Of a stretch of DNA of 64,000 bases, positions 45,776 through 55,269 are shown piece by piece. Position 1 is the stretch's first letter; every line of letters starts with the position of its first letter. The notes below the pieces were generated by a model, which saw nothing but the letters and a program-made list of their open reading frames with translations, ran no database searches and was not told the origin of the DNA. The position numbers and the translations under genes were made by a program. This DNA comes from Oceanobacter mangrovi. Lineage in GTDB: Bacteria; Pseudomonadota; Gammaproteobacteria; Pseudomonadales; Oceanobacteraceae. Where the stretch lies: assembly GCF_019740315.1 (NCBI RefSeq), contig NZ_JAHXZR010000006.1:124001-188000 (forward strand), written 5' to 3'.

Positions 45776-47425
45776 TTACAGGACGTCACAACGCATGTCC
45801 CGCAACAGCAGGACATGCTCTTCGCGTTCAACCCCCTCAGCAACGGTGGCGAATCCAAAACAGGATGCCATTTGAATCACGGTATTCACGAGGTTGAGAT
45901 CCTGCGGGTTTGTGTCCATATCGCGGACAAAGGCACGGTCGATTTTCAACACCGAGATCGGCAGGTTTTTAAGATAGGACAAGGATGAATAACCCGTGCC
46001 AAAGTCGTCGATAGCGACCCGAATACCATGGCCAGCCAGTTCACTGAGTTGCTGAAACGCCAGCTCAATATCCTGCATCAGACCGGTTTCAGTCACCTCC
46101 ACTTCAATCGCATCAGCAAGCCCGGCATGGGCTAATCTGGCGATCAGCCGACTGGCGAAGTCGACCTGCTGCAACTGGGCTGCTGAAACGTTAATGGCAA
46201 CACGAAAATCAGCTGGCACAACCGCCGTCTGACGCCACTCCAGCAACTGCCGTATCGACTCATCGATCACCCAGTCACCAATCGCCAGAATATCGCCCGA
46301 GGCTTCGGCCAGTGGAATAAATTCATCTGGAGGCACAAAGCCGATGTCACGACTGTGCCAGCGCAGCAGCGCTTCAGCACTTTCAACCCGGCCACTAACG
46401 GCATTAATTTTCGGCTGATACAGCAAAAACAATTCTTTCCGGTCCAGCGCGTGCTGCAGTGCTTCGCGCTTCTGGTTACGCTGTTTAAAAGCATCTTCCA
46501 GTGCCTGCGAATATACCCCCAGACTGTTGGGGCTGGCAGGTACCGCAAGTGCCGCCATGCGAATCAATTGCTCAACGTCCCTGGTCTGGCAGGTATCCGC
46601 CATGCCGATCGACAACCGCATATTGAATCGAATGCCAGCCACTTCGAATGGCTTGCTGAGGCCCTCGATCAACTGAGCCGCCAGTATTTCACTGGTAGCC
46701 AGCTGATAGTCATGCAGCAATACCGCCCACTCATAACCATTCCAGACCCCTGCCAGAGCTCGTCCCGGCAGCATCCGCCGCAGCCGGTCCCGCACCGCCA
46801 GCGTTGCCACGTCGGCAATGCTATAGCCGTTCAGGCGAGCCAGCTCATCAAAACCGTCAAGGGTGATAAACAACACCGTCAGTGCTTGCTGGAGGCGCCC
46901 GGCATCCGCCAGGGCATTGCTAAGAGCCCGCCGGTTTGGCAAGCCGGTCAAGGGATCCTCTACTGACAGTCGTTCAAGCTCTTCCGTGCGTTGTTCTACC
47001 AGCTGCTCCATATGCTCGGCACGGCTGGTTTGCCAATTCATGCGGTGCTGCAAGCGCAGTAAATTGTCGATCCGCTTGAGTACTTCTTTCTGCTCAAACG
47101 GCTTGGTGAGATAGTCCTGAGCCCCCAGTTCCAGCGCCCGGATACGGCTGGCAAGATCATTTTCTGCCGACAGCACGATCACCGCCGGAGCCTTGTCTCC
47201 CAGGTGACGAGCCAGCTGCTCCAGCACATCGTGACCGGATAACTGCGGCATACGAATATCCAGCAGCATCAGATCCCGCGGCACCTGCTGTGCCAGCCCC
47301 AGCACTTCTCTAGGGTCGGTACAGCCATGCACATTCAGATAGCCCTCATCCTCCAACATATCCATCAACAGCTGGACGTTGGCCGGATTGTCGTCAACCA
47401 CCAGAATATTGGCTCTTGTTGGCAT
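45776..47425 (-). CDS. REC-GGDEF(degenerate)-EAL response regulator, tail cut by TAA
   Basis: 549 residues as it stands. REC domain 5-120 with phosphorylation Asp56 (LMLLDIRMP). GGDEF-like domain 155-290 where the signature reads NGYEW at 229-233, so no cyclase activity is expected. EAL domain from about 325 with E351-A352-L353 and LKIDRAFV, typical of c-di-GMP phosphodiesterases. The protein stops at CDVL, where family members continue with Q-G-Y. The next bases encode GYFFSPPLKPD in the same frame, so a Gln codon appears to have become TAA (45776-45778). ATG overlaps the upstream kinase TAA by one base, so they are coupled. Confidence 0.9.
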   Translation of the reverse strand: MPTRANILVVDDNPANVQLLMDMLEDEGYLNVHGCTDPREVLGLAQQVPRDLMLLDIRMPQLSGHDVLEQLARHLGDKAPAVIVLSAENDLASRIRALELGAQDYLTKPFEQKEVLKRIDNLLRLQHRMNWQTSRAEHMEQLVEQRTEELERLSVEDPLTGLPNRRALSNALADAGRLQQALTVLFITLDGFDELARLNGYSIADVATLAVRDRLRRMLPGRALAGVWNGYEWAVLLHDYQLATSEILAAQLIEGLSKPFEVAGIRFNMRLSIGMADTCQTRDVEQLIRMAALAVPASPNSLGVYSQALEDAFKQRNQKREALQHALDRKELFLLYQPKINAVSGRVESAEALLRWHSRDIGFVPPDEFIPLAEASGDILAIGDWVIDESIRQLLEWRQTAVVPADFRVAINVSAAQLQQVDFASRLIARLAHAGLADAIEVEVTETGLMQDIELAFQQLSELAGHGIRVAIDDFGTGYSSLSYLKNLPISVLKIDRAFVRDMDTNPQDLNLVNTVIQMASCFGFATVAEGVEREEHVLLLRDMRCDVL

Positions 47426-50364
47426 TACCAGGCCTCCCCGGACAGCAGATGTCGAACCAGTTCCGTCAGCCGTGGAATATCCACTGGTTTGGTCAGGTAA
47501 TCATAAAATCCTGCCAGCCGGGCACGGCGGATATGACTGGCGTTGGCTCCAGCAGACACCCCAATCACCGGAATGGCTGAAGTCATGGGGTTTTTGGCCA
47601 ATAACGTCTGAGCCTGGAATCCGTCTATTCCCGGCAGGTCGATGTCCATCAAAATCAGATCCGGTGACTCCGAGCAGGCCAGTTCCAGCCCCATTTCGGC
47701 ACTGTTGGCCATCACCAGTTCACAGCCTTCAATGTCTTCAAAAACATCGGCCATCAAACGCTGGTTAGCCAGATTGTCTTCGACATACAGCACCAGATTA
47801 TTGCGCTGTATCGGCGATACAACCGGTTCCGGCAAGAACTCCTGATCGCTGTACTGACCACTTGAAGAATCCTCCAGTGGCAGTCGGAACCAGAACCGAC
47901 AGCCTTCACCCGGCTGGCTTTCGACACCAATTTCACCACCCATCAACTCGATAAGCTGACGGGTCAACGCCAGACCGATGCCGGTCCCTTCTACCGAACC
48001 TGCTTCTGCACCCAGGCGGTTAAACGGTTGGAACAATTCACACAGGCGCTCTTTGGCGATGCCTTGTCCAGTGTCCTCGATGCTGACCTCTAACTGGTGT
48101 TCGAGCATCCGGCAGCGCACCACCACCCGTCCACCATCACGGTTGTACTTGATCGCATTGGAAATCAGGTTGATTAATACCTGCTTGAGACGGGTGTAGT
48201 CGGCCAGCACATAGGCATGCTCGGTTTGCTGCTGATCCAGCAACAATTCAATACCCCGCTCCTGCGCCAGCGGCGTGAAAATATCCATCACATCCAGCGT
48301 GACATCGCAAAAACCGATGGTTTCAATCGACAGCGTAATCCGGCCTGCTTCGATACGAGCCAGATCGAGCACATCGTTGATCAACTCCAGCAGGTGTTTG
48401 CCGCTGGTATAAATCTGTTTAACCTGGCGCTCCTGACGTTCGGTCAGCGGGTTTTTACCGGATAGCAACAATTGGGCAAAGCCGAGAATGGAATTCAGCG
48501 GCGTCCGCAGTTCATGGCTCATGGACGACAGGAATTCACTTTTCGCCTGACTGGCACGCTCCGCCCGCTCACTGGTTTCACGCAGTTCGTTGATGATTCG
48601 GGCACGCTCATCAAAACTGCGGTAAAGGTTGATCAACAGGGCGCAGGTGGACGTAAAGGGCTCAAGCCAGGCGACCAGATCCTCGTCGTACACATCCGGA
48701 CTGTTGGCAATCGCAAACATGCCGAGAATTTCACCCTGATAACAAATCGGCACGCCGAGATAACGAAAAAAGGTTGAATATCCCGGCGGAAATACCGGAT
48801 CGGCCATGCCGTAGGGAATTTCGTTAACGATCAGGGTTTCGCCACCAATGTAGACCTTGCCAAAAATCGTTTCCGGGCTATCAAGCGTTTGTTTGCCGTT
48901 GAGCAAGTCAGCCATTACCGCGCGGGATTCATCACTCCAGTCCAGCTCACTGATGGCATGAACACGCAGCTGATCTCCGCCTTCAACTACTTCACCGATC
49001 ATGGCGTATTCACTGCCCGTCAACCCCTGTAAGGCATCCATCAGGAACTGCCAGAGGCTGTTGCCGGAAACCAGACTGCGATAATCCGTCAGGCCACGGT
49101 GCAACACTTTCAGCAGCATTTGTTCACGCTCCAGCTGCGCTGTCAGATGTGACAGAGCACTGATATCGTGTTCGATCGCAACCACCCCACAGACCACCCC
49201 GGCAGCGTTTTTCAATGGAGAATACGTTGTCTCAATGTGTTTGCCGTCGGTACTGAGCCTTTGCGATCCAATTGCAACGCCGCGCGCGATAACCTGCTGC
49301 TCTACTCGCCCAAGCAACTCGCCGGTATCCGCAAAACCGTCACACTGCCGCTTCAGGCAAGCTTCATTGGCGATCAGATAATTGCCATGCTGATCCCGGG
49401 CATAAATCGGCTCCCGACTGGCTTCGAGGACAGAGCGCAGCAACATCCGTTCTTCCTGCTCACGCTGCTCGGCCTGCCGTACACCGCTGAGGTCAGTCAG
49501 TACCGCAAGATATTCCGACGCCCCACCGGGCATGCTACTGAGAATCTGGCTGACTGCCAGGTGCACTGCAATCAGCTGGCCATCGGCGCGAATCGCCTGA
49601 ACTTCCGCACCATCCGACGGTAACTGCTCACAGCCCGGAGCCAGTTTGTCGGCACCAGGAAACTGTTCCCAGCCGACGGGTATCAGTTGGCAAATCGCCA
49701 GCTGCAGCATCTCCGTCATGCCATAACCCAACAACTGACGGGCAAAAGGGTTGCTTTCCAGCACCCGACCATTGCTATCGATACGCAACATGGCAACCGG
49801 AGCCGAGCGAATCAGGGTGTCGCAATAGGCAGCGTGATAGTTACTGGCATAGGATTCGATTTCGAGCTGGCGGGTTTTTTGTTGCAGCGCCAGCCAGGCC
49901 TGCATTTGTTGACCAAATACCCGAAAACGCTGGCGCTCTGTGACACTCAGGCTGCGTGGCTGGTAGTCCAGCAAGCACAGGGTTCCAACCGCCAACCCGT
50001 CTCCGAGGACCAAAGGTATGCCCGCATAAAACCGGAATTCAGGTGGCGCAATAACCAGCGGGTGATTGGTGAATCTGGGATCCTCGCGAAGGTCATCAAC
50101 GATCAAGGGTTCGGACTGACATATGGTATGAGCACAAAACGACAGCTCACGCGCCAGCACCGTCAGCTCGATACCGACCCGCGAGCGGCACACCAGTTGT
50201 TCATCGCCGATCAGATTGACCAGCACCACAGGCACTTCAAATACCTCAGCAATCACCTGGGTAAGATCATCGTAGCTGACCTCGGCATTTTCAGTGATCG
50301 AGATCAGCTCGTTGGCGACCAGCAGACGCTGGGCTTCATTGTCTGGAACGGGATAATTAGCCAT
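47425..50364 (-). CDS. cytoplasmic hybrid histidine kinase (GAF-PAS-PAS-GAF-HisKA-HATPase-REC)
   Basis: 979 residues, no transmembrane helix. GAF about 30-160, PAS about 180-295, second PAS about 305-400, second GAF about 425-590, HisKA with His617 in SMSHELRTPLNS, HATPase about 720-835 (LISNAIKYN, DTGQGI, GTGIGLALT), and REC about 860-975 with Asp in DLILMDIDLPG. Directly upstream of and translationally coupled (TAATG) to the REC-EAL protein, so its phosphate probably goes to that response regulator to control c-di-GMP. The many sensor domains suggest redox or small-ligand input. Confidence 0.93.
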   Translation of the reverse strand: MANYPVPDNEAQRLLVANELISITENAEVSYDDLTQVIAEVFEVPVVLVNLIGDEQLVCRSRVGIELTVLARELSFCAHTICQSEPLIVDDLREDPRFTNHPLVIAPPEFRFYAGIPLVLGDGLAVGTLCLLDYQPRSLSVTERQRFRVFGQQMQAWLALQQKTRQLEIESYASNYHAAYCDTLIRSAPVAMLRIDSNGRVLESNPFARQLLGYGMTEMLQLAICQLIPVGWEQFPGADKLAPGCEQLPSDGAEVQAIRADGQLIAVHLAVSQILSSMPGGASEYLAVLTDLSGVRQAEQREQEERMLLRSVLEASREPIYARDQHGNYLIANEACLKRQCDGFADTGELLGRVEQQVIARGVAIGSQRLSTDGKHIETTYSPLKNAAGVVCGVVAIEHDISALSHLTAQLEREQMLLKVLHRGLTDYRSLVSGNSLWQFLMDALQGLTGSEYAMIGEVVEGGDQLRVHAISELDWSDESRAVMADLLNGKQTLDSPETIFGKVYIGGETLIVNEIPYGMADPVFPPGYSTFFRYLGVPICYQGEILGMFAIANSPDVYDEDLVAWLEPFTSTCALLINLYRSFDERARIINELRETSERAERASQAKSEFLSSMSHELRTPLNSILGFAQLLLSGKNPLTERQERQVKQIYTSGKHLLELINDVLDLARIEAGRITLSIETIGFCDVTLDVMDIFTPLAQERGIELLLDQQQTEHAYVLADYTRLKQVLINLISNAIKYNRDGGRVVVRCRMLEHQLEVSIEDTGQGIAKERLCELFQPFNRLGAEAGSVEGTGIGLALTRQLIELMGGEIGVESQPGEGCRFWFRLPLEDSSSGQYSDQEFLPEPVVSPIQRNNLVLYVEDNLANQRLMADVFEDIEGCELVMANSAEMGLELACSESPDLILMDIDLPGIDGFQAQTLLAKNPMTSAIPVIGVSAGANASHIRRARLAGFYDYLTKPVDIPRLTELVRHLLSGEAW

Positions 50365-50418
50365 ACATCAATCTGAAACCGGTTACCTGTTCAGTAAAGG
50401 CCATAAATCACCAAATAA

Positions 50419-51093
50419 CTACTCGCGCCGAGTAATTTGGGGCAATAGCTGCCAGACATTTTCAACCGCCGGGATCTGGCCATTCATGCCACCCGGCACG
50501 TCGAAGTTATCCAGCAGGTTTAATTGATAGACATGATGATAATGCTCATGAACTTCACTGGTCGTCACTGAGAATGGAGGCCCGGACATTTGCGACTGAT
50601 CGTACACAAAACAGATCAGCAGCTGCGGCACTCCAGCAGTCAGGTCTATCAGGTGACGAGCGTATTGCTGCCGCATGGCTTCCGGTAACGCCACCAGCGC
50701 CGCGCGGTCATAGATCGCATCGACCGGGCCAATCATCTCGGCCGTAAGGGCAAAAATATCGCCAACAAAAATTTTCAATCCGTCGGCCTGCCACAGTTTG
50801 ACAGCAGCACCAGCCACAGCCTGGTCACTCACGTCCGTTACTTCAGCAACAACACCGAGCTCCTCAAACAACTGTGCAATGGCCAGTTCGCTCAGTTCGG
50901 CACCAACCACTTCATACCCTTCACTCAACAGCCAGGCCAGATCCAGTGACTTGCCACACAGAGGCAAAAACACTCGCTGCCCCGGCGTCACAGGCATCTG
51001 CGGCCAGTTGCGGAGCAATAACGGATTGGCGTGCGGCTGATGAAAACCAATTTGGCCGCGTTCCCATTTGTCATGCCAGAAAGAGGCATCCAT
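50419..51093 (-). CDS. tpm: thiopurine S-methyltransferase
   Basis: SAM-dependent methyltransferase of about 224 residues; bacterial members methylate thiopurines and selenium or tellurium compounds. Seen: FWHDKWERGQIGFHQ at the N-terminus, VFLPLCGKSLDLAWLLSEGYEVVGAELS with the SAM-binding glycines near 40-67, and AIYDRAALVALPEAMRQQY near 127-145. ATG at 51093 with AAGGTGATGTT upstream is chosen over the start at 51156. Confidence 0.93.
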   Translation of the reverse strand: MDASFWHDKWERGQIGFHQPHANPLLLRNWPQMPVTPGQRVFLPLCGKSLDLAWLLSEGYEVVGAELSELAIAQLFEELGVVAEVTDVSDQAVAGAAVKLWQADGLKIFVGDIFALTAEMIGPVDAIYDRAALVALPEAMRQQYARHLIDLTAGVPQLLICFVYDQSQMSGPPFSVTTSEVHEHYHHVYQLNLLDNFDVPGGMNGQIPAVENVWQLLPQITRRE

Positions 51094-51301
51094 AACATCA
51101 CCTTGAAACCACAATATTCCATTAACGGTATATAAAAGTGACCCTGCTGGCGTCAAGAGATGGACAATGAAAAACGATTAACGAAGCAGTGAACGGAAGA
51201 AGAGTGGAAGCGACGGAACCACAAAAACAAAATCGAATGGGATTATGAGAAGAAAATCAGCCCTGCTGAACAAATCCCTGGACAGTTCAGGGCAGGAAGC
51301 A

Positions 51302-51448
51302 TCAAGCGCGGAAATCGTCCTCGCGGCGATACTGGGGATTGGCCTTTACTCGCTGGGGAGCACGCTCCGGAATACGGAAGAAGCCGGAAAAGCCAACAAA
51401 CAGCACGCTCCAGACAATCAACACGGCCAGTACAGTAGCAATAGTCAT
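51302..51448 (-). CDS. 48-residue single-pass membrane protein
   Basis: Short gene on the minus strand from ATG 51448 to TGA 51302. AGGAGACC lies seven bases ahead of the ATG. Residues 2-24 are hydrophobic (TIATVLAVLIVWSVLFVGF then SGFF), followed by a basic, Gln/Arg-rich tail ending RREDDFRA. The ribosome site, length of helix and charge pattern support a real inner-membrane microprotein. No family recognised. Confidence 0.55.
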   Translation of the reverse strand: MTIATVLAVLIVWSVLFVGFSGFFRIPERAPQRVKANPQYRREDDFRA

Positions 51449-51773
51449 CAAGGTCTCCTGTGATTGGAGTAAATGTTAGGAATGACAGCATAGGTTTAGT
51501 ACAGCTGCGGCCATTTTTACAGTGATGACAGAATAATGTCAGTATTATTTACAATTCAATTTTGATTTGTCTCAAATAGTCCTATCTTTATATTTATTAA
51601 TATGTTTATCGCACTAATTTTGAGCATGTTTTTGCTACAAATTAGTGCATTACGGGTTATTTATGACTCCTTGGTGGGCATTTTTAGGGTTTGATCGATT
51701 TTTCCGCAAAGCAATAATAGAACCAGGTTTCAATTTCGACCCGATCCCGCCACCTGTGCAACCAGCTTGAAGG
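51449..51773. other. 325-base AT-rich gap
   Basis: Lies upstream of the 48-residue gene and downstream of the MFS gene. Strikingly AT-rich at 51530-51660. Contains an inverted repeat with arms GCACTAATTT (51611-51620) and AAATTAGTGC (51639-51648). An unconvincing 35-codon frame runs 51663-51770 with a poor ribosome site. Probably the promoter region of the small gene plus unassigned sequence. Confidence 0.5.
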
Positions 51774-53036
51774 TCAAGCCGGTTGCAAATCTCCCCGCTT
51801 GTCCCACGGCCGCTCATCCACCAGCAAGTGAATCACTGCCGAGAAGGCCCCAACACCCACACCAATCCACCACACCAGATTGTAATTACCGTACTGATCG
51901 TACATGGCACCACCCAGCCAGACCCCGAGGAAGCCACCAATCTGATGCGACAGGAACACCAGGCCATAAAGCGTTCCCATATACCGCAAGCCATAAATCT
52001 GCGCGATCAGGCCAGAAGTCACCGGCACGGTCGCCAGCCACAGCCCACCCATCAGCATCGAGAACAGGAATACCGTCCAAGGCGTAATTGGCGACAGGAT
52101 AAACGCCGCTGCCACCAGGGTGCGCAGCGCATAAATACCGATCAGCAAGAGTTTGCGCGAATAAATATTGCCCAGATAACCGGCCAGAATAGTCCCAACG
52201 ATGTTGAAGATGCCGATGATGGCCAATGCCACGGCACCCAGCGCCGACGTTGAAGTGATACCGAGCGAATGCAAAATGCCATGAGGCTCCACCGCCTGAC
52301 ACATCTCCGCCACAAAGGCCGGAAAGTGAGCGGTGATAAAGGCCAGCTGGTAACCGCAGGAAAAGAAACCGAGAAAAATAAAAATAAAGGTCGGATCTGC
52401 CAGCGCCCGTTTGACCACCACCCCCAGATTGTCATCGTTAGCCTGTGGCCTGGCTGGCGCAGGCACCTTCATAACCAGCAATGCCAGCATCACCGCCAGG
52501 ATCATCACGGCAAAAATCATAAACACCTGCTGCCAGGCCATGTTGTCGAGCAGGTATTGCGCCAGTGGCGGCCCCACCACCTGACCAGCGGAACCCGCAG
52601 CGGTCGCAATACCCAGTGCCAGCGAGCGATGCTGGTCAGAGGCAGCTCGACCAACGACAGCCAGAATCACCCCAAAACCGGTACCGGCGATGCCAAAGCC
52701 AACCAGCATTTCCAGCAACTGGTGCTGTCCCGGCGTAATCGCAAACGCCGATAAAAACAGCCCACTGGCGTAAAAAACCGCACCAGCCAGAATGGCCTTA
52801 CGATCACCGTATTTTTCTGCCAAAGCACTGAACAAGGGCTGACCAATGCCCCAGAACAGGTTCTGCAAGGCGATGGCAAAGGAAAATTCGCTCCGCAACC
52901 AGCCAAATTCTTCAGCAATCGGAATCTGGAACAGACCAAACGCCGAGCGAATGGCAAAGCCCACCAGAATGATGACGCAGCCCGCCAGCAAGACCGGATT
53001 AAACATCCGGGCAGAAGACGCAGTAACCGAATTCAT
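51774..53036 (-). CDS. MFS transporter
   Basis: Major facilitator of about 420 residues with 12 helices. The first half shows GFAIRSAFGLFQIPIAEEFG near 22-41 and FSALAEKYGDRKAILAGAVF near 68-87, the latter being the loop 2-3 motif. Likely an organic-anion or monocarboxylate-type carrier; substrate not inferable. I use ATG at 53036 with AGGTTC upstream. Divergent LysR at 53172 is not arranged as its divergent regulator (same strand), so the regulatory link is weak. Confidence 0.88.
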   Translation of the reverse strand: MNSVTASSARMFNPVLLAGCVIILVGFAIRSAFGLFQIPIAEEFGWLRSEFSFAIALQNLFWGIGQPLFSALAEKYGDRKAILAGAVFYASGLFLSAFAITPGQHQLLEMLVGFGIAGTGFGVILAVVGRAASDQHRSLALGIATAAGSAGQVVGPPLAQYLLDNMAWQQVFMIFAVMILAVMLALLVMKVPAPARPQANDDNLGVVVKRALADPTFIFIFLGFFSCGYQLAFITAHFPAFVAEMCQAVEPHGILHSLGITSTSALGAVALAIIGIFNIVGTILAGYLGNIYSRKLLLIGIYALRTLVAAAFILSPITPWTVFLFSMLMGGLWLATVPVTSGLIAQIYGLRYMGTLYGLVFLSHQIGGFLGVWLGGAMYDQYGNYNLVWWIGVGVGAFSAVIHLLVDERPWDKRGDLQPA

Positions 53037-53171
53037 AAGAACCTCAAAAAAACACAATCAAGCCGGGCACAGGGCTGGACATTGTAGGCAAGCCCGGGGG
53101 AGCCGGCACAGACACAGTTCCGGCCGAATATTGGCACACAGAGTTGCAGTCACCGACAAAGCAGAACGGCT

Positions 53172-54044
53172 TCAACCCGCCAGCGCAATATCCAGAAAGG
53201 GCTGCAAACAGGGATTCACATTAGCAGCATTCCAGTACACGCCCTGCTCCACCAGCGCCGACTGTTGCAACGGAATAAACACCGCACCCTGTAGTTGCAT
53301 CCGATTCATCGACTGCGGTACCAGCGATACACCCAGCTCCCGCGCCACCAGATTGACGATGGTTTGCTGCAGCTGGGTTTCCATCACCACTTTCGGCTCG
53401 AAGCCACCCAGTCGACAGCACTGAATCAGGGCATTATGTAACTCTGGCGCAGTACTGGCAGGAAAAGTCACAAACTCCTGCCCTGCCAGCCGCTCAACCG
53501 CCAGCTCTGCCTGGCCAGCATCTTCATGCGTGGCTGGCAGTACCGCCACCATGGGCTCGTGAAAAACCGGCCGATACTCCAGTCCGGCCGGGCTGAGTGG
53601 CGGGAAACTGATGCCGACATCGACTTCGCCACTCAGCAGAGCGTCTTGCAGATCCTTCGGCAAGGTTTCCATCAGCCGAATCTGCACATCCGGCAACTGC
53701 TGCCGAAATTGAGCCAGCAGGTCTGGAATCACACTCCAGGCCGCACACATGGTGAAGCCGATGCGCAGCTCTCCACGCTCCCCTCTGGCTGTTGCCTGCG
53801 CAGCCCGTACGGCGTGATCGCATTCTTCCAGAATCCTGCGGGCACTGTGGTAGAAACCCTGCCCCGCTGGCGTCAGCACCACCGAGCGCGAATGGCGCAC
53901 AAACAGGCTGATTTCAAGATCGGCTTCGAGTGCCGCAATTTGTCGGCTCAGCGGCGGCTGAGTCATATGCAGACGGCGCGCAGCTTCACCAAAATGCAGG
54001 GTTTCAGCCAGCACCACAAAAGATTTCAGGTGTCGCAAATTCAT
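53172..54044 (-). CDS. LysR-family transcriptional regulator
   Basis: About 290 residues from ATG 54044. N-terminal HTH at 3-60 (LHFGEAARRLHMTQPPLSRQIAALE), effector domain 90-290 of the BenM/CatM-like kind (GELRIGFTMCAAW; VDVGISFPPLSPAG). It is divergent from the AEC transporter gene at 54186, with about 140 bases between, which makes that transporter its best candidate target; the MFS gene lies just downstream on the same strand. Confidence 0.9.
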   Translation of the reverse strand: MNLRHLKSFVVLAETLHFGEAARRLHMTQPPLSRQIAALEADLEISLFVRHSRSVVLTPAGQGFYHSARRILEECDHAVRAAQATARGERGELRIGFTMCAAWSVIPDLLAQFRQQLPDVQIRLMETLPKDLQDALLSGEVDVGISFPPLSPAGLEYRPVFHEPMVAVLPATHEDAGQAELAVERLAGQEFVTFPASTAPELHNALIQCCRLGGFEPKVVMETQLQQTIVNLVARELGVSLVPQSMNRMQLQGAVFIPLQQSALVEQGVYWNAANVNPCLQPFLDIALAG

Positions 54045-54185
54045 AAGGTAACTCGCGGATTGTCCGCATCGGCCAATCAATGCAGATCAGGTATCAATTT
54101 ACCTTAAAAATAGCATTAGACGGTATCAGTTTACGATTCTACTCTGCACACCTCCGTTGAATGTTCCAGTTTTGGAAGTGCCGTT

Positions 54186-55115
54186 TTGATCCTCCATATT
54201 TTCTCCGTCCTTGCACCCATTTTTGGCCTTATCCTGCTGGGTTATGGCTGCCGTAAGACCAACCGTATCGGCCCCACTGCGGCCGCCGAACTGAATCGGT
54301 TTGTGGTCTGGCTGTGCCTGCCAGCCATGCTGTTTGAGTCCACCGCCACCGCGTCGGTTGAGGAAATCTGGCAGCCGGGCTTTATCTGGGTCATTGCCAT
54401 CGGCACCCTGGCAATTTTTGTTGCCACCATTTTTTACACCATGTGGCGCGGCCGCTCGCTCGCCGATGCTGGCTTGGAAGCGCTCAGTGCCTCCTATGCC
54501 AATACCGGTTATGTCGGCATTCCACTGTGTATTTTTGTGCTGGGTGAAGCGGGTCTGGAACCAGCATTAATCGCCTCACTGGTTGTGGTTTGTGTGCTGT
54601 TTGCGATTGCGGTGGTGTGTGTTGAGGTCGGCTTGCAGGCAGGCCAGTCGGTTGGCGTCGCGATTCGCAAGGTCTCAGTCGCGTTGGCCAAGAACCCGAT
54701 TGTGGTAACGCCGATTGTGGGCGTGTTATGGAATGCCAGCGGACTGGGCGTGAATCAGGGGGTACTGGAATTCCTCCATATTCTGGGAACCGCGACCATC
54801 CCTTGTGCGCTGGTATCTCTGGGAGCGTTTCTGGCCAGCAAGCAAGCCGGTTCAGCAGAAGGCACCATGACGCTGGTGTTTATCAAATTGATTGTGCACC
54901 CGGTATTGACCTGGGTGCTGGCCTATCAGGTGTTTCATCTACCGCCCATGTGGGCCAAGGCGGCGGTACTGCTCAGCGCCCTGCCGACCGGCACCGGCCC
55001 CTACATGCTGGCGGAGCTGTACCAGCGGGAAGCTTCGGTGGCTTCCCGTACAATCTTGCTGTCAACACTGGGGTCGCTGGTCACCCTGACCATCTGCCTG
55101 TATTTACTGCCGTAA
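54186..55115 (+). CDS. AEC-family transporter
   Basis: Auxin-efflux-carrier family membrane protein of 309 residues with ten helices, probably an exporter or carrier of small organic acids. Family marks: LGYGCRKTN near 19-27, SASYANTGYVGIPLCIF near 99-115, and ALPTGTGPYMLAELY near 265-279. Starts at TTG 54186 with GGAAGTG upstream; no better ATG is present before the first helix. Divergent LysR likely controls it. Confidence 0.87.
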   Translation: MILHIFSVLAPIFGLILLGYGCRKTNRIGPTAAAELNRFVVWLCLPAMLFESTATASVEEIWQPGFIWVIAIGTLAIFVATIFYTMWRGRSLADAGLEALSASYANTGYVGIPLCIFVLGEAGLEPALIASLVVVCVLFAIAVVCVEVGLQAGQSVGVAIRKVSVALAKNPIVVTPIVGVLWNASGLGVNQGVLEFLHILGTATIPCALVSLGAFLASKQAGSAEGTMTLVFIKLIVHPVLTWVLAYQVFHLPPMWAKAAVLLSALPTGTGPYMLAELYQREASVASRTILLSTLGSLVTLTICLYLLP

Positions 55116-55269
55116 AAAGTGGAGCAATAGATCTGGCCAGCGGCCCGGTGGTCCGGCATTCCGGCATTCCGGCGGCCCGCCCGTTATGGCTGGTACGGTA
55201 ATCGGGCCTGTAGTGGTTGAATAGACCCGTACTCCCAAGTGAACTGCATTAGAGCAATAACCAGGCTGA

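Noticed and set aside
51663-51770. 35-codon frame starting MTPWWAFLGF
   Set aside because: Poor ribosome site, odd proline-rich end and AT-rich non-coding context; mentioned only as part of the gap.
55160-55200. Short CGGCATTC direct repeat after the AEC transporter
   Set aside because: Two copies only in a GC-rich stretch; no array or element structure.
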